This document shows positions 1 to 6,351 of a stretch of DNA of 16,191 nucleotides, piece after piece (the stretch's first letter is position 1; the number at the start of each line of letters is the position of its first letter). Under the pieces are notes generated by a model, which was not told the DNA's origin, did no database searches, and was given only the letters and a program-made list of their open reading frames with translations. Source of the DNA: an uncultured Flavobacteriales bacterium (GTDB taxonomy: Bacteria; Bacteroidota; Bacteroidia; Flavobacteriales_E; Vicingaceae). The translations under genes were made by a program, and so were the position numbers. The stretch spans positions 1 through 16,191 of the forward strand of contig CALALS010000211.1 in assembly GCA_937925525.1 (NCBI GenBank), in the 5' to 3' direction.

Positions 1-400
1 CGTAGAGGGTTTCAATTTCCTGAGCAGAAAAAATAGTAGAAAGTTTTTTCATTAAATTTTCACAGGCTTTATATACTTTTTTTGCAGTTTTTAAATCTTC
101 ATAACCAAAATCATTTTTAAATTCTTCGGATGTAGAATATTCTAAAACTACATGAGCATCCTGTAATATATAATGAATCCAAATCAAAACATCTTTAGAA
201 GAATAATTTTTAACACCTTCTCTATAATCTTTATCAGAGGTGTAAAAAGGAATCGTTACGGATTTTCCTTCATATTTTATTTTTACATTCCACGCATTAT
301 GTTTTGTGTCTGTAGAATGATTAGGAAACGAAACACCTGATTTTTTCAGAGTTACCGAAACAGAAAATTTTATCCCTTCTATGTCGTATTTATACTGCAT
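1..400 (-). CDS. Conserved phage-type hypothetical protein, partial (runs off the left edge)
   Basis: I translated 133 codons from the ATG at 400; the frame is still open at base 1, so the C-terminus is missing. The text has the pattern of a small soluble protein common in tailed-phage genomes and normally annotated only as hypothetical: a KHNAW segment, a strand ending in PFYT, then DVL, an acidic DA turn, GYEDLKTAKKVYKAC and a helix with KKL. The match is from memory of that family's pattern and its function is unknown to me. The start overlaps the end of the preceding 47-aa gene by 11 bases. If the two window ends are joined, the frame continues from 16191 for ten codons and stops at 16160-16162, giving a protein of about 143 aa. 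Confidence 0.75.
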   Translation of the reverse strand, partial: MQYKYDIEGIKFSVSVTLKKSGVSFPNHSTDTKHNAWNVKIKYEGKSVTIPFYTSDKDYREGVKNYSSKDVLIWIHYILQDAHVVLEYSTSEEFKNDFGYEDLKTAKKVYKACENLMKKLSTIFSAQEIETLY

Positions 401-533
401 GGGGTATACCAGTTGCGGAAGCAGAGTTACCAGAGGGGTTATTGGAATTGTTACGGTTCATCAGGTAGATTAATCCACCAAATATAACGATACCTAAGGT
501 TACGGCCAAAATTATTTTTGTTGTTGTACTCAT
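390..533 (-). CDS. Small single-pass membrane protein (47 aa)
   Basis: A 47-codon frame from ATG 533 to a TAA at 390-392. The N-terminus (MSTTTK) is followed by a hydrophobic helix at about residues 6-24 (IILAVTLGIVIFGGLIYLM) and an Asn/Ser-rich tail. It starts inside the stop of the upstream gene (ATGA overlap at 530-533) and its end overlaps the next gene by 11 bases, as expected in a translationally coupled operon. It resembles its neighbours in design: one short helix plus a polar tail. Likely a virion membrane component; the exact role is unknown. The TATATTTG inside it (479-486) matches the promoter consensus but lies in coding sequence. Confidence 0.7.
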   Translation of the reverse strand: MSTTTKIILAVTLGIVIFGGLIYLMNRNNSNNPSGNSASATGIPHAV

Positions 534-964
534 ATAACTTTTTTCAAATACTGTTTTTGGATATACCCTAATCTGGATTCTTCTTTATATTGGTCGTTTA
601 AATCGTAGTAGCTAACAGTTTTTATTTTCATCCATCCGTTACCCATATCTGCCATTGCTAAAACTTGTTGACCGGGTTTTAGATACCCAAATTTCAAAGG
701 CATTGTGCTACTGGTTGAAATATTTATAAAAACATTTCCAGAGGTATTATTTTTTAATGTATCACCTTCGTAAATAGCACCGGAAGGATTGGTAATTGGG
801 TTTATAGAAGATGGTGGTTTTAAAGGGTTCGGGTTTGGGGGTGGTGGTGTATTGGCTTTTTTAGTTCCTGATTCTGCCGTCGGTGTAGGTTTTTGGAAAA
901 CGGTAAAATAAAGTAGAACACCTACAACACACAAAACAAAAAATAAAATAATAAAATTTTTCAT
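530..964 (-). CDS. Membrane-anchored SH3-like protein, paralogue A (144 aa)
   Basis: Residues 4-22 form an N-terminal membrane helix. Residues 26-62 are a Pro/Asn/Ser-rich spacer. Residues 63-144 form a beta-rich domain with an SH3-like layout: a YEGDTLKN start, a central G-W core (NGW at 109-111) followed by KIKT and YYD, and a basic end (YLKKVI). The next gene upstream (961-1386) has the same three-part design and clear similarity over the last 80 residues, so the two are tandem duplicates. Bacterial SH3-type domains often bind cell-wall peptides, so a wall-contacting virion or lysis role is possible but inferred. Its ATG sits in a 4-base ATGA overlap with the upstream stop. Confidence 0.75.
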   Translation of the reverse strand: MKNFIILFFVLCVVGVLLYFTVFQKPTPTAESGTKKANTPPPPNPNPLKPPSSINPITNPSGAIYEGDTLKNNTSGNVFINISTSSTMPLKFGYLKPGQQVLAMADMGNGWMKIKTVSYYDLNDQYKEESRLGYIQKQYLKKVI

Positions 965-1386
965 ACTTTACCTATAGCCCATTTCCTTACATATACGGTA
1001 ATGGTTCCGTACTTATAAGAATTATAATTATCGTAATAGTCAATAGTTTTTAGTTCTACCCATCCATTACTCATATCTTTTTCAAAACGGGCTAACTGGT
1101 TTTTTGCCAAATGTCCTAAAGTACCGTAACCCATAGATTGATAAATAGGAATATTACCGCCAGTAATATTTTTAACCATATCACCTTTTTTCAATTCTGT
1201 TACGGGGGGTGTAGGTGTAGGGTTGTTTGGGTTTTGTGGGTTTGTAGGGTTTACAGGGTTTACGGGGTTTGTAGGTGAAACAGGTTCTTCAATTAATGAT
1301 TTTTGTTTGTTGTAAAATAGGAAATAGTATACCAGTATACCTGCCAGTACTAAAACAAAAATAATTACTATAGAAGAATTTTTCAT
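961..1386 (-). CDS. Membrane-anchored SH3-like protein, paralogue B (141 aa)
   Basis: Membrane helix at residues 5-24, then a spacer made of six xNP tripeptides (residues 39-56), then a domain at about 64-141 that aligns with paralogue A: KKGDMVKN, TGGN, YQS, MSNGW (W109), ELKT, YYD and a basic C-terminus. The surface domain is kept while the spacer differs in sequence and length, as expected of a rod that holds a binding domain away from a membrane. It is coupled to both neighbours: its stop overlaps the next ATG (ATGA, 961-964), and 12 bases separate it from the upstream stop at 1399. Binding of cell wall or of another virion protein is inference. Confidence 0.75.
   Translation of the reverse strand: MKNSSIVIIFVLVLAGILVYYFLFYNKQKSLIEEPVSPTNPVNPVNPTNPQNPNNPTPTPPVTELKKGDMVKNITGGNIPIYQSMGYGTLGHLAKNQLARFEKDMSNGWVELKTIDYYDNYNSYKYGTITVYVRKWAIGKV
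1219..1272 (-). repeat. Six 9-bp repeats coding for xNP tripeptides
   Basis: Six tandem codon triplets read TNP, VNP, VNP, TNP, QNP and NNP on the minus strand, visible on the plus strand as repeated gggttt units. They form the extended spacer of paralogue B. Paralogue A has a Pro-rich spacer but no such regular array, so the repeat probably arose by local slippage and can vary in copy number. Confidence 0.75.
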
Positions 1387-1398
1387 ATTACAAAAATT

Positions 1399-1563
1399 TT
1401 ACCGGGTTGTTTCTGCCCCCCCTGAGGGGTTTGCAGGAGAAATTTCTGGGTTATTAGTGTTGGTGGTTTTACCGTTTTTCTTTTTGCGGTGTTTATCCCA
1501 AAGAACATAACCGATAATAGCGAGAACAATAAGAACCCCAAAAATGATTAGATAGTTTTTCAT
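1399..1563 (-). CDS. Small single-pass membrane protein (54 aa)
   Basis: A 54-codon frame from ATG 1563 to TAA 1399-1401. Residues 4-21 are a membrane helix (YLIIFGVLIVLAIIGYVL), followed by W22, a basic patch (KHRKKK, 24-29) and an Asn/Pro/Ser-rich tail. The positive patch right after the helix would keep the tail in the cytoplasm or virion interior by the positive-inside rule. Its start overlaps the stop of the upstream gene (ATGA, 1560-1563). It is one more of the helix-plus-tail proteins of the virion block. No sequence family recognised. Confidence 0.7.
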   Translation of the reverse strand: MKNYLIIFGVLIVLAIIGYVLWDKHRKKKNGKTTNTNNPEISPANPSGGAETTR

Positions 1564-1778
1564 GTTAGTAGACCAAAAAGTTTGACAATATCAATTAAAC
1601 GGAAACCAATTTTATATAAAAAGAAACAGAACGAATAAACACCAAACAAATTACCAATATAAAAAACCACTTTGTAAATGGTTTCTTTGTGAGGTAAATT
1701 TTCTGTCATGGTTGCCAGAAAAGGGATTCCCTTAAAGAATCCAATCAGAAAACAGTATACCAGTTCTACAGGTTTCAC
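1560..1778 (-). CDS. Two-helix membrane protein (72 aa)
   Basis: Two hydrophobic stretches at about residues 6-23 and 36-56, separated by a short polar loop (TENLPHKET), with a final amphipathic segment (RLIDIVKLFGLL). The start overlaps the stop of the upstream coiled-coil gene by ATGA (1775-1778) and its own stop overlaps the next ATG. Two short helices in 72 residues would also suit a holin, so this is an alternative to the 64-aa protein at 2102-2296. It could equally be a virion membrane protein. Family not recognised. Confidence 0.65.
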   Translation of the reverse strand: MKPVELVYCFLIGFFKGIPFLATMTENLPHKETIYKVVFYIGNLFGVYSFCFFLYKIGFRLIDIVKLFGLLT

Positions 1779-2101
1779 TTCTTTTTAGATTTTGTTTTTT
1801 TGGTGGAAGTTTTTTTGTTTCCCTTTTTTCCTGTTTCGGGTTTGTCTTCTTTTTTCCGGGAAGCAATTATTCTTTGTCTGGCATCTTTTACCAGAGAATT
1901 AATTTCCTCAACAGCAGACTGTAAATTTTTTTGTTGTTCTTCTATAGACTGTAAAGCAGATTTTTCTCTTACTTGGTTTACTGGGTCTACATAATGTTCC
2001 GGTGAGGATTTTTTTTCTGTTTGTGTTTCAGGGTTTCGGTCTGCTATAGCTTGTTGCAGTTTTTCCCGGAAAATTTGTGCAGGTGTTTTTCTGGTTTCCA
2101 T
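1775..2101 (-). CDS. Coiled-coil protein with lysine-rich tail (108 aa)
   Basis: Soluble and highly charged. Residues 1-45 are polar and start with METRKTPAQIFREKLQQAI. Residues about 46-80 show a heptad-like coiled coil (ALQSIEEQQ, LQSAVEEINSLV). The last 25 residues are almost only Lys, Thr and Gly. No membrane helix is present, unlike most neighbours. The basic tail could touch the packaged DNA on the inner face of the virion, or the polymerised coil could be structural; both are inference. Directly abuts the holin-like gene (ends at 2101, that gene's stop at 2102). Confidence 0.65.
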   Translation of the reverse strand: METRKTPAQIFREKLQQAIADRNPETQTEKKSSPEHYVDPVNQVREKSALQSIEEQQKNLQSAVEEINSLVKDARQRIIASRKKEDKPETGKKGNKKTSTKKTKSKKK

Positions 2102-2296
2102 TTATTTTTGTTTTTTTGGTTTGTTATTGTTTCGCAAATTTTTTACAATCAGTATTAGGGCTAATGTTCCAGAAGCCATAAAAGAAAATGTAGAAGCAAA
2201 AATAGAAACATCTTGTAAAGATAATCCTACAACCATTAATATTAACGGTTTTAACATAGTGTACATAAAGTTATGTATGTATTCTGAACCTTCCAT
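2102..2296 (-). CDS. Holin-like two-helix membrane protein (64 aa)
   Basis: Two hydrophobic segments at about residues 14-27 and 33-52, a short linker with an Asp (SLQDVS), and a strongly basic C-terminus (KNLRNNNKPKKQK). Size, two helices and a basic end are typical of class II holins, which open the inner membrane so that a lytic enzyme can reach the cell wall. A lysozyme-like gene lies about 1.4 kb upstream in the same operon. Holins have no diagnostic motif, so this is a prediction from architecture only; a structural membrane protein is the main alternative. Confidence 0.55.
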   Translation of the reverse strand: MEGSEYIHNFMYTMLKPLILMVVGLSLQDVSIFASTFSFMASGTLALILIVKNLRNNNKPKKQK

Positions 2297-2301
2297 TTGT
2301 T

Positions 2302-3537
2302 TTATGGTATTACTACTTTAACAAACCCTTCACCAGCAGTTTGTGTATAGTATAAATCGCCAATATTTAATCCCCCTACAATGGCAAGGGCATTACTGGC
2401 ATACTGTGGTAAAGAAGTTCCGGCATTTATAATTCCTGCCTGTAGTGTTAAGGTTCCGGTAACATTCAGGGTATAATATCCAGTACCTAAATAGTCGTAA
2501 TCGCCTAATACACTATAGGTTTCAACAATTTGTGGAACACCAAGTAGTAACAGGATTCTGTTAAAATCGTTTTCATGGTTTGTAGAACAGGCATCCTGAT
2601 AGTTTTCTACATTAACACCTGATACGGTAAGGGTACGGGTTCCGGCAATATCTTCGGTTACATTGTTAAATCCATCCACAAAATGAATATAACCCCCACC
2701 ATTTACATTTATAAACCGTTCCCCTGTAATTGTTTCGGTGTAATTGTTTTGATAATTTTTTGCCGTTGCACCAACAATGGTTTGTGTAAATGTACCCTCT
2801 ATAGTTTCTGTAGTGTTTCCGGTTGCACCATTTACAGTATGGTTATAAAGTCCATCAAAGGATAGTGAGGTGTTTACCTTAATAATCCTATCGCCTAAAC
2901 TGTTTTGGGTAAAAGAACCCTCAGCATATTCGCTTGTATTACCAGAAGCGGCAGTAATAGTTTTGGTGTATTTACCTGCATTTACATTTATGTTTACATT
3001 ATCTGTAAATGTTTGTGTATATGCACCGCCAATACTTTCCGTAACGGTGTTAAATCCGGCATGGATAGATTGACTGTAAAGTTGCTCACCGGGGGCTGTA
3101 GATTTTACTACTACAATCCTACTTCCGTCTACATATTCAAAATATGTACCCCCTACAGATACATTTTTTCCACCTACCAAAGTTTCTGTAGAAGAACCTT
3201 CACCAGCAGATATTTCTTTGTAATAGTTTGAGGAACCAATATCCAGAATATAAGTACCACTATATGTTTCTGTAACGGTTCCGGCAATGGTAACAGTAGT
3301 ATTGCCTGTAGCAGAATCAATACTACGGTTATATTTGTCGGTGTTTACTGTTTCTTCAAAATCCCCAGAGGTCGTAACGGTTCTGGTTCCGGTAACGGAT
3401 TGGATAATGTTTCCAACAATTTTATTTATTGAAACTATAGATACTTGTTTAGTCATGGAATCATTTGAATCCACTACAACAAAATAGTCTGTAGGTTGTA
3501 CTTGATTTATTAAGGCATAATCTCCGTATTTAGGCAT
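2302..3537 (-). CDS. Spike or receptor-binding fibre protein with beta repeats (411 aa)
   Basis: No membrane helix. The N-terminus (GDYALINQVQPTDYFVVVD, then TKQVSI) resembles the virion-attachment segment of many phage fibre proteins. Residues about 50-315 hold some six degenerate repeats of roughly 40 residues, rich in Thr, Val, Gly and Asn, marked by ATGNT (77), GSSTETLVGG (114), GFNTVTES (161), ASGNT (197), ATGNT (238) and FNNVTED (290), typical of beta-solenoid or triple-stranded fibres. A different module follows (ILLLLGVPQIVETY). The end has the pattern YASNALAIVGGLNIGDLYYT plus a short strand, a C-terminal motif seen in many phage structural proteins. Likely the host-recognition spike; a vertex protein is the alternative. 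Confidence 0.75.
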   Translation of the reverse strand: MPKYGDYALINQVQPTDYFVVVDSNDSMTKQVSIVSINKIVGNIIQSVTGTRTVTTSGDFEETVNTDKYNRSIDSATGNTTVTIAGTVTETYSGTYILDIGSSNYYKEISAGEGSSTETLVGGKNVSVGGTYFEYVDGSRIVVVKSTAPGEQLYSQSIHAGFNTVTESIGGAYTQTFTDNVNINVNAGKYTKTITAASGNTSEYAEGSFTQNSLGDRIIKVNTSLSFDGLYNHTVNGATGNTTETIEGTFTQTIVGATAKNYQNNYTETITGERFINVNGGGYIHFVDGFNNVTEDIAGTRTLTVSGVNVENYQDACSTNHENDFNRILLLLGVPQIVETYSVLGDYDYLGTGYYTLNVTGTLTLQAGIINAGTSLPQYASNALAIVGGLNIGDLYYTQTAGEGFVKVVIP

Positions 3538-3549
3538 GGTATTTTTATT

Positions 3550-3708
3550 TTAACAGTTTGCTTGTAATACTAAATCATTTTGTGCAATCAAATCCGAACC
3601 CACTTGGTCTTGCAAGTCGCATTCACATAAACAGGCTGCCAAATTTTCTATAGCTAACCAAAGTTTGTAAATGTCATAACTTTTTATATTTGGGATTGGT
3701 TCGGGCAT
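3550..3708 (-). CDS. Small cysteine-rich protein (52 aa)
   Basis: A 52-codon frame from ATG 3708 to TAA 3550-3552. It is soluble and acidic, with one short helix (YKLWLAIENLAACLC) and four Cys: CLCEC at 26-30 and a terminal Cys52. No membrane helix, in contrast to its neighbours. It sits between the lytic enzyme, whose stop shares one base with this ATG (TAATG), and the spike gene 12 bases downstream, so it may be a partner or chaperone of the spike. The cysteines could bind a metal or form disulfides. Function unknown. Confidence 0.65.
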   Translation of the reverse strand: MPEPIPNIKSYDIYKLWLAIENLAACLCECDLQDQVGSDLIAQNDLVLQANC

Positions 3709-4331
3709 TACGCTAAAGTATTTACAATTCTGGGTGTAATTCCGACAATAGAATTTTCATACATTAATTGTTTTTCTGGCATCGTAGAAAACCAGTTACC
3801 GGGTCTACGGGTTTGAAGCCAGAAAGCTAATGTAAGCATAGAACCTTCGATTGTTGGAAATATTAAAAACGGTTTTATAATTCCAGTAACATTTTCAGGG
3901 GTTGTATAAATTCCCATCGGTTTGTATTTTGGGTTTGCATCCCAAAAAGATTTTAAAGAAGTCCATCCGTAAGGATAGGATTTTGGCACTTTTTTACCTT
4001 CGGAATTTGTAACCATTACCGCTTCCATTCCGGGGGCATTGGTATTTTTAAATCCACCACTTTGAAAATGTCTGGTTTCCCATCGGAAAATCTTTTCAAC
4101 ATTTATAGCCGTTTCTTTTCCGTACATATCCTTAACTTTTTGAAGTGCAGATTTTATACTGGCTTCTGTAGCAGGTACAAAAGAAACATTTTCAGAACCC
4201 GGAAATTTTTTAGTGTTTCTTTTTCTCATTATGTACTGGTATAATAAAATTGTACCAATTATCAGGCTAATGAATACTAAAACCAAAAGAATGTATATCA
4301 GTTCCCGGTTTTTATTTATCCATGTTTTCAC
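3708..4331 (-). CDS. Membrane-anchored lysozyme/transglycosylase-like peptidoglycan hydrolase (207 aa)
   Basis: Residues 10-35 are an N-terminal membrane helix. The catalytic domain spans about residues 55-207: a helix ending in IFRWETRHFQSGGF with the probable catalytic Glu85 and His88, then APGME (99-103), YGWTSL (121-126), FWDANPKYKPMG, FPTIEGSML (158-166) and PGNWFS (177-182). This arrangement recalls lysozyme-fold enzymes of Bacteroidota phages and mobile elements; I cannot decide between hydrolase and lytic transglycosylase. Tectiviruses carry such enzymes in the virion for local wall digestion at entry (P7 in PRD1), and the anchor favours that role here over free endolysin. The start lies inside the preceding 38-aa gene (20-base overlap). 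Confidence 0.75.
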   Translation of the reverse strand: MKTWINKNRELIYILLVLVFISLIIGTILLYQYIMRKRNTKKFPGSENVSFVPATEASIKSALQKVKDMYGKETAINVEKIFRWETRHFQSGGFKNTNAPGMEAVMVTNSEGKKVPKSYPYGWTSLKSFWDANPKYKPMGIYTTPENVTGIIKPFLIFPTIEGSMLTLAFWLQTRRPGNWFSTMPEKQLMYENSIVGITPRIVNTLA

Positions 4332-4428
4332 CTGCTTTTAAGAATTTCCGATTTTTAAAATACAAATATACCACAAAAAATACTAAAAGGATTCCGATTA
4401 AAAAAGGAATCCAGATATATTTTTTCAC
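4312..4428 (-). CDS. Tiny single-pass membrane protein with GTG start (38 aa)
   Basis: A 38-codon frame beginning with GTG at 4428 and ending with TAA at 4312-4314. Residues 4-24 form a membrane helix (YIWIPFLIGILLVFFVVYLYF), followed by a basic tail (KNRKF). The GTG overlaps the upstream TGA as GTGA, the same geometry as the ATGA junctions elsewhere in this operon, which supports GTG as the true start. PRD1-type virions contain several membrane proteins of this size. No family recognised. Confidence 0.65.
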   Translation of the reverse strand: MKKYIWIPFLIGILLVFFVVYLYFKNRKFLKAGENMDK

Positions 4429-4631
4429 GCTAAAAGTTTTTCCAGTTCCTTAATTGATTTACCCTTAAAACTTGCATCGGTCATGCCGGGGAATTTCTTT
4501 TTTATTTCTTCAATCAGTTTTTTTCTTTTTCTCATACGGAAAAAGAATACAATACCAATTATAAGTATTAAGGCTATTACACCAAAAATTATAATGTTTG
4601 TCCAGTCAGTTTTTCCAGTTTGTGTACTCAT
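4425..4631 (-). CDS. Small single-pass membrane protein with basic helical tail (68 aa)
   Basis: Polar N-terminus, membrane helix at about residues 12-31, a strongly basic patch (RMRKRKK, 32-38) and a C-terminal helical segment (EEIKKKF, then SIKELEKLLA). The basic patch predicts an N-out, C-in orientation with the tail facing the cytoplasm or packaged genome. Separated by three bases from the stop of the upstream 146-aa gene. Probably a virion membrane protein; family not recognised. Confidence 0.7.
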   Translation of the reverse strand: MSTQTGKTDWTNIIIFGVIALILIIGIVFFFRMRKRKKLIEEIKKKFPGMTDASFKGKSIKELEKLLA

Positions 4632-4634
4632 TTT

Positions 4635-5075
4635 TTAACGGATATTTAATTTTGATATTTTTCTCAGTACAGTATCTTTAACGGTAGACCACCAAATGTT
4701 ACCAGATTCATTTTCTACCCAAACTTTAAAACTTTGCCTGGAAGATTGTTGATACCTTAAATTAAATTCGTTATTTACCCGAATAAAATCGGTATCAGAA
4801 TAGGACAACAATCTTTGCCAAGGTTCCAAATTATGACCGAAGAAATTTAGCCCCTTCATATCGTTATATAATTCTCCTGCCAAAGAACGGATTTCAGATT
4901 CTGAAACAGAAGAAGAACCGGAAACGGGGTCTGTTACGGGGTTTGAAATGTTAATGCCACCTTGTTGTTTTCCTTTGGATTTACCGGAAAAGTATACCCA
5001 AACCATTATAATAATTAGAAGTAAAACACCACCAATTATTAACCAACCTGTAGTTGTTATTTTGGGTATTTGCAT
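4635..5075 (-). CDS. Single-pass membrane protein with alpha-helical outer domain (146 aa)
   Basis: I choose the ATG at 5075 (MQIPKI) over the one at 5111, because the longer form would overlap the upstream gene by 23 bases while the shorter leaves a normal 13-base gap. Membrane helix at residues 11-29, a Ser/Asn-rich linker to about 58, then a helical domain: EIRSLAGELYNDMKG, a GHN turn, PWQRLLSYSDTDF, VNNEFNLRY. The pattern of helix, GL-turn, LSxxDF and FNxRY loosely recalls annexin-type helical repeats, but one unit is too little to call it. Likely a virion membrane protein with a soluble contact domain. Confidence 0.65.
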   Translation of the reverse strand: MQIPKITTTGWLIIGGVLLLIIIMVWVYFSGKSKGKQQGGINISNPVTDPVSGSSSVSESEIRSLAGELYNDMKGLNFFGHNLEPWQRLLSYSDTDFIRVNNEFNLRYQQSSRQSFKVWVENESGNIWWSTVKDTVLRKISKLNIR

Positions 5076-5088
5076 GGGTAAAAATGTT

Positions 5089-5286
5089 TTATCCAAACAG
5101 GTGTAAACCACTCAGGTTTAGACCTGCCAGTAAACCACTTAGTCCGGTATTACTTGTTGAAGTAGTAGTAGTTTGGGTTGTAACTTGCTTGTCAGCAGAT
5201 TTACGGAAAACCATGAAGGCAATTACACCAAGTACTATTACTACCAGTAATACTACTACAATTATAATTTTGTTTTTCTTTTCCAT
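5089..5286 (-). CDS. Small single-pass membrane protein (65 aa)
   Basis: Basic N-terminus (MEKKNK), strong membrane helix at residues 7-27 (a run of Ile and Val), then a Lys/Thr/Ser-rich stretch and a Gly/Leu-rich end (GLSGLLAGLNLSGLHLFG) that could form a second, amphipathic membrane-lying segment. Gap of four bases to the upstream stop at 5291. Probable virion membrane protein of the same block; no family recognised. Confidence 0.65.
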   Translation of the reverse strand: MEKKNKIIIVVVLLVVIVLGVIAFMVFRKSADKQVTTQTTTTSTSNTGLSGLLAGLNLSGLHLFG

Positions 5287-5290
5287 TGGT

Positions 5291-5602
5291 TTACTTTTCT
5301 AAATATCCGTAATTAACTGCCATAGCAACGGCAGTACTAACAATTACCTGTTCCAAAGGAATCCCGGTTTGTTTACTGTAGGTTTTCACCATTCTGAATT
5401 GTTCTCTGTCGTAAATAATTTCTTTTACAGCAGACAAAATAATGGGTTCCACTTTTGTGGGTTCTGCATACTTCCGGGATTCTACAGAAATATTTTTCTT
5501 TATTTCAGTCCACGATACTTGAGGAATGAAAAGAAAATAAAGTACTGCCAGTACAAGAAGTACAAACAGTATCAGTATAATGGTTTTAACGGTTCTACTC
5601 AT
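5291..5602 (-). CDS. Membrane-anchored helical protein (103 aa)
   Basis: Membrane helix at residues 7-26, followed by a soluble domain of about 75 residues (AEPTKVEPIILSAVKEII, DREQFRMVKTYSKQTGIPLEQVIVSTAVAMAVNYGYL). The domain is predicted to be all helical, and its Thr-Gly-Ile-Pro-Leu-Glu-Gln turn resembles a helix-turn-helix, but DNA binding is speculative in a virion membrane context. Its ATG shares the ATGA overlap (5599-5602) with the stop of the upstream 44-aa gene. Family not recognised. Confidence 0.65.
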   Translation of the reverse strand: MSRTVKTIILILFVLLVLAVLYFLFIPQVSWTEIKKNISVESRKYAEPTKVEPIILSAVKEIIYDREQFRMVKTYSKQTGIPLEQVIVSTAVAMAVNYGYLEK

Positions 5603-5733
5603 TGGTTAAACAGTTTTACAGAAATTAAAATAATGGCAATCGTAACAACAAGGCAGAAAGCTAACAGGGTATATTGCATATACTTAAAACCTGTAGTAGC
5701 TTCATCTATACTTTTTGTTACTGAATCTATCAT
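5599..5733 (-). CDS. Tiny single-pass membrane protein (44 aa)
   Basis: A 44-codon frame from ATG 5733 to TGA 5599-5601. The N-terminal half is polar (MIDSVTKSIDEATTGFKYM); the C-terminal half is a membrane helix (about residues 20-40). The helix sits at the C-terminus, opposite to most neighbours, so topology may be tail-anchored. Two bases separate it from the upstream stop (5736), and its own stop overlaps the next ATG. Likely a minor virion membrane protein. Confidence 0.65.
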   Translation of the reverse strand: MIDSVTKSIDEATTGFKYMQYTLLAFCLVVTIAIILISVKLFNQ

Positions 5734-5735
5734 GG

Positions 5736-5921
5736 TTAAGTAGTCGAACCTTTTTTAGGTTTAAAAACAAATACCAATACAACCACAATTATCAAAACCA
5801 AAACAATTCCGGCTATTATCATGCCTGTATTTGTTTTCGGTGTTTCTGTTACGGTTGTGGTAGTAGTATCAGATTTTGGCCCCCCAACAAGGTTTTGAAA
5901 AAAATCTCCGAATTTGCTCAT
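5736..5921 (-). CDS. Small single-pass membrane protein (61 aa)
   Basis: An amphipathic start (MSKFGDFFQNLVGG), a Thr-rich linker (residues 18-32), a membrane helix at residues 34-53 and a short basic tail (KPKKG). The amphipathic start followed by a disordered linker is a common layout for proteins that tether a capsid shell to a membrane, but nothing here proves it. ATG overlaps the upstream stop as ATGA (5918-5921). No family recognised. Confidence 0.65.
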   Translation of the reverse strand: MSKFGDFFQNLVGGPKSDTTTTTVTETPKTNTGMIIAGIVLVLIIVVVLVFVFKPKKGSTT

Positions 5922-6322
5922 TGGAATCGTATTAAAAATTTATATTCGCCGTTGAAATTTTTGATAATATGCCTGTCTGCAAGTTTGGCAATTACATTGG
6001 GGTTTGTAGTCCAATTTTTTGCCCCCATATTCACCACAAAATTTTCTACAATATCGTTTAATGGTGAATAGTCTTTTTTTGCGTTTAGCATATTAAGTTC
6101 CGCTAACAATCGTACAGGGTTTGGGGTAAAACTCATACCCCTTCCAATTTCCTGAGGTGTAGAAGAACGGTGTAAAAGTTTGTGTACCTGTGCAGGGTCG
6201 TTATTTACCATGTACACAAAAAAAGATTCTGGGTCATTACCGATTATTACCGCTAAATCATCGAATGTAATAGGTTCTTGCGTGTTTTTCTTTTGCAAAA
6301 CCTTTGCCAATGCTTCATTCAT
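5918..6322 (-). CDS. Soluble hypothetical protein downstream of the capsid gene (134 aa)
   Basis: No membrane helix. It is mostly helical, with segments DDLAVIIGNDPESFFVYMV, PAQVHKLLH, PVRLLAELNMLN and a basic C-terminus (IIKNFNGEYKFLIRF). It is the first gene after the capsid terminator (stem at 6352-6388) and begins the run that continues with the membrane proteins. A minor capsid, vertex or membrane-peripheral protein is plausible from position only. Start at 6322 has the usual A-rich leader and no Shine-Dalgarno site. Confidence 0.65.
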   Translation of the reverse strand: MNEALAKVLQKKNTQEPITFDDLAVIIGNDPESFFVYMVNNDPAQVHKLLHRSSTPQEIGRGMSFTPNPVRLLAELNMLNAKKDYSPLNDIVENFVVNMGAKNWTTNPNVIAKLADRHIIKNFNGEYKFLIRFQ

Positions 6323-6351
6323 GGTGAAAAAATTTAGTCTACAAAATAAAA

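Noticed and set aside
479..486. TATATTTG promoter-like box on the minus strand
   Set aside because: It sits inside the coding sequence of the 47-aa membrane protein with no -33 box at the right distance; the same applies to 4363-4370.
1410..1425. Short GC palindrome (cccctgagggg) as a terminator
   Set aside because: Only four pairs, inside the 54-aa gene, with no T-tract on the minus strand.
2300..3537. Repeats in the spike gene as a possible CRISPR array
   Set aside because: The repeats are degenerate at DNA level, in frame, about 120 bp long and without unique spacers; they encode protein repeats.
5076..5111. Longer start (MVYTCLDKTF) for the 146-aa membrane protein
   Set aside because: It would overlap the upstream gene by 23 bases and adds a non-hydrophobic tail in front of a good start.
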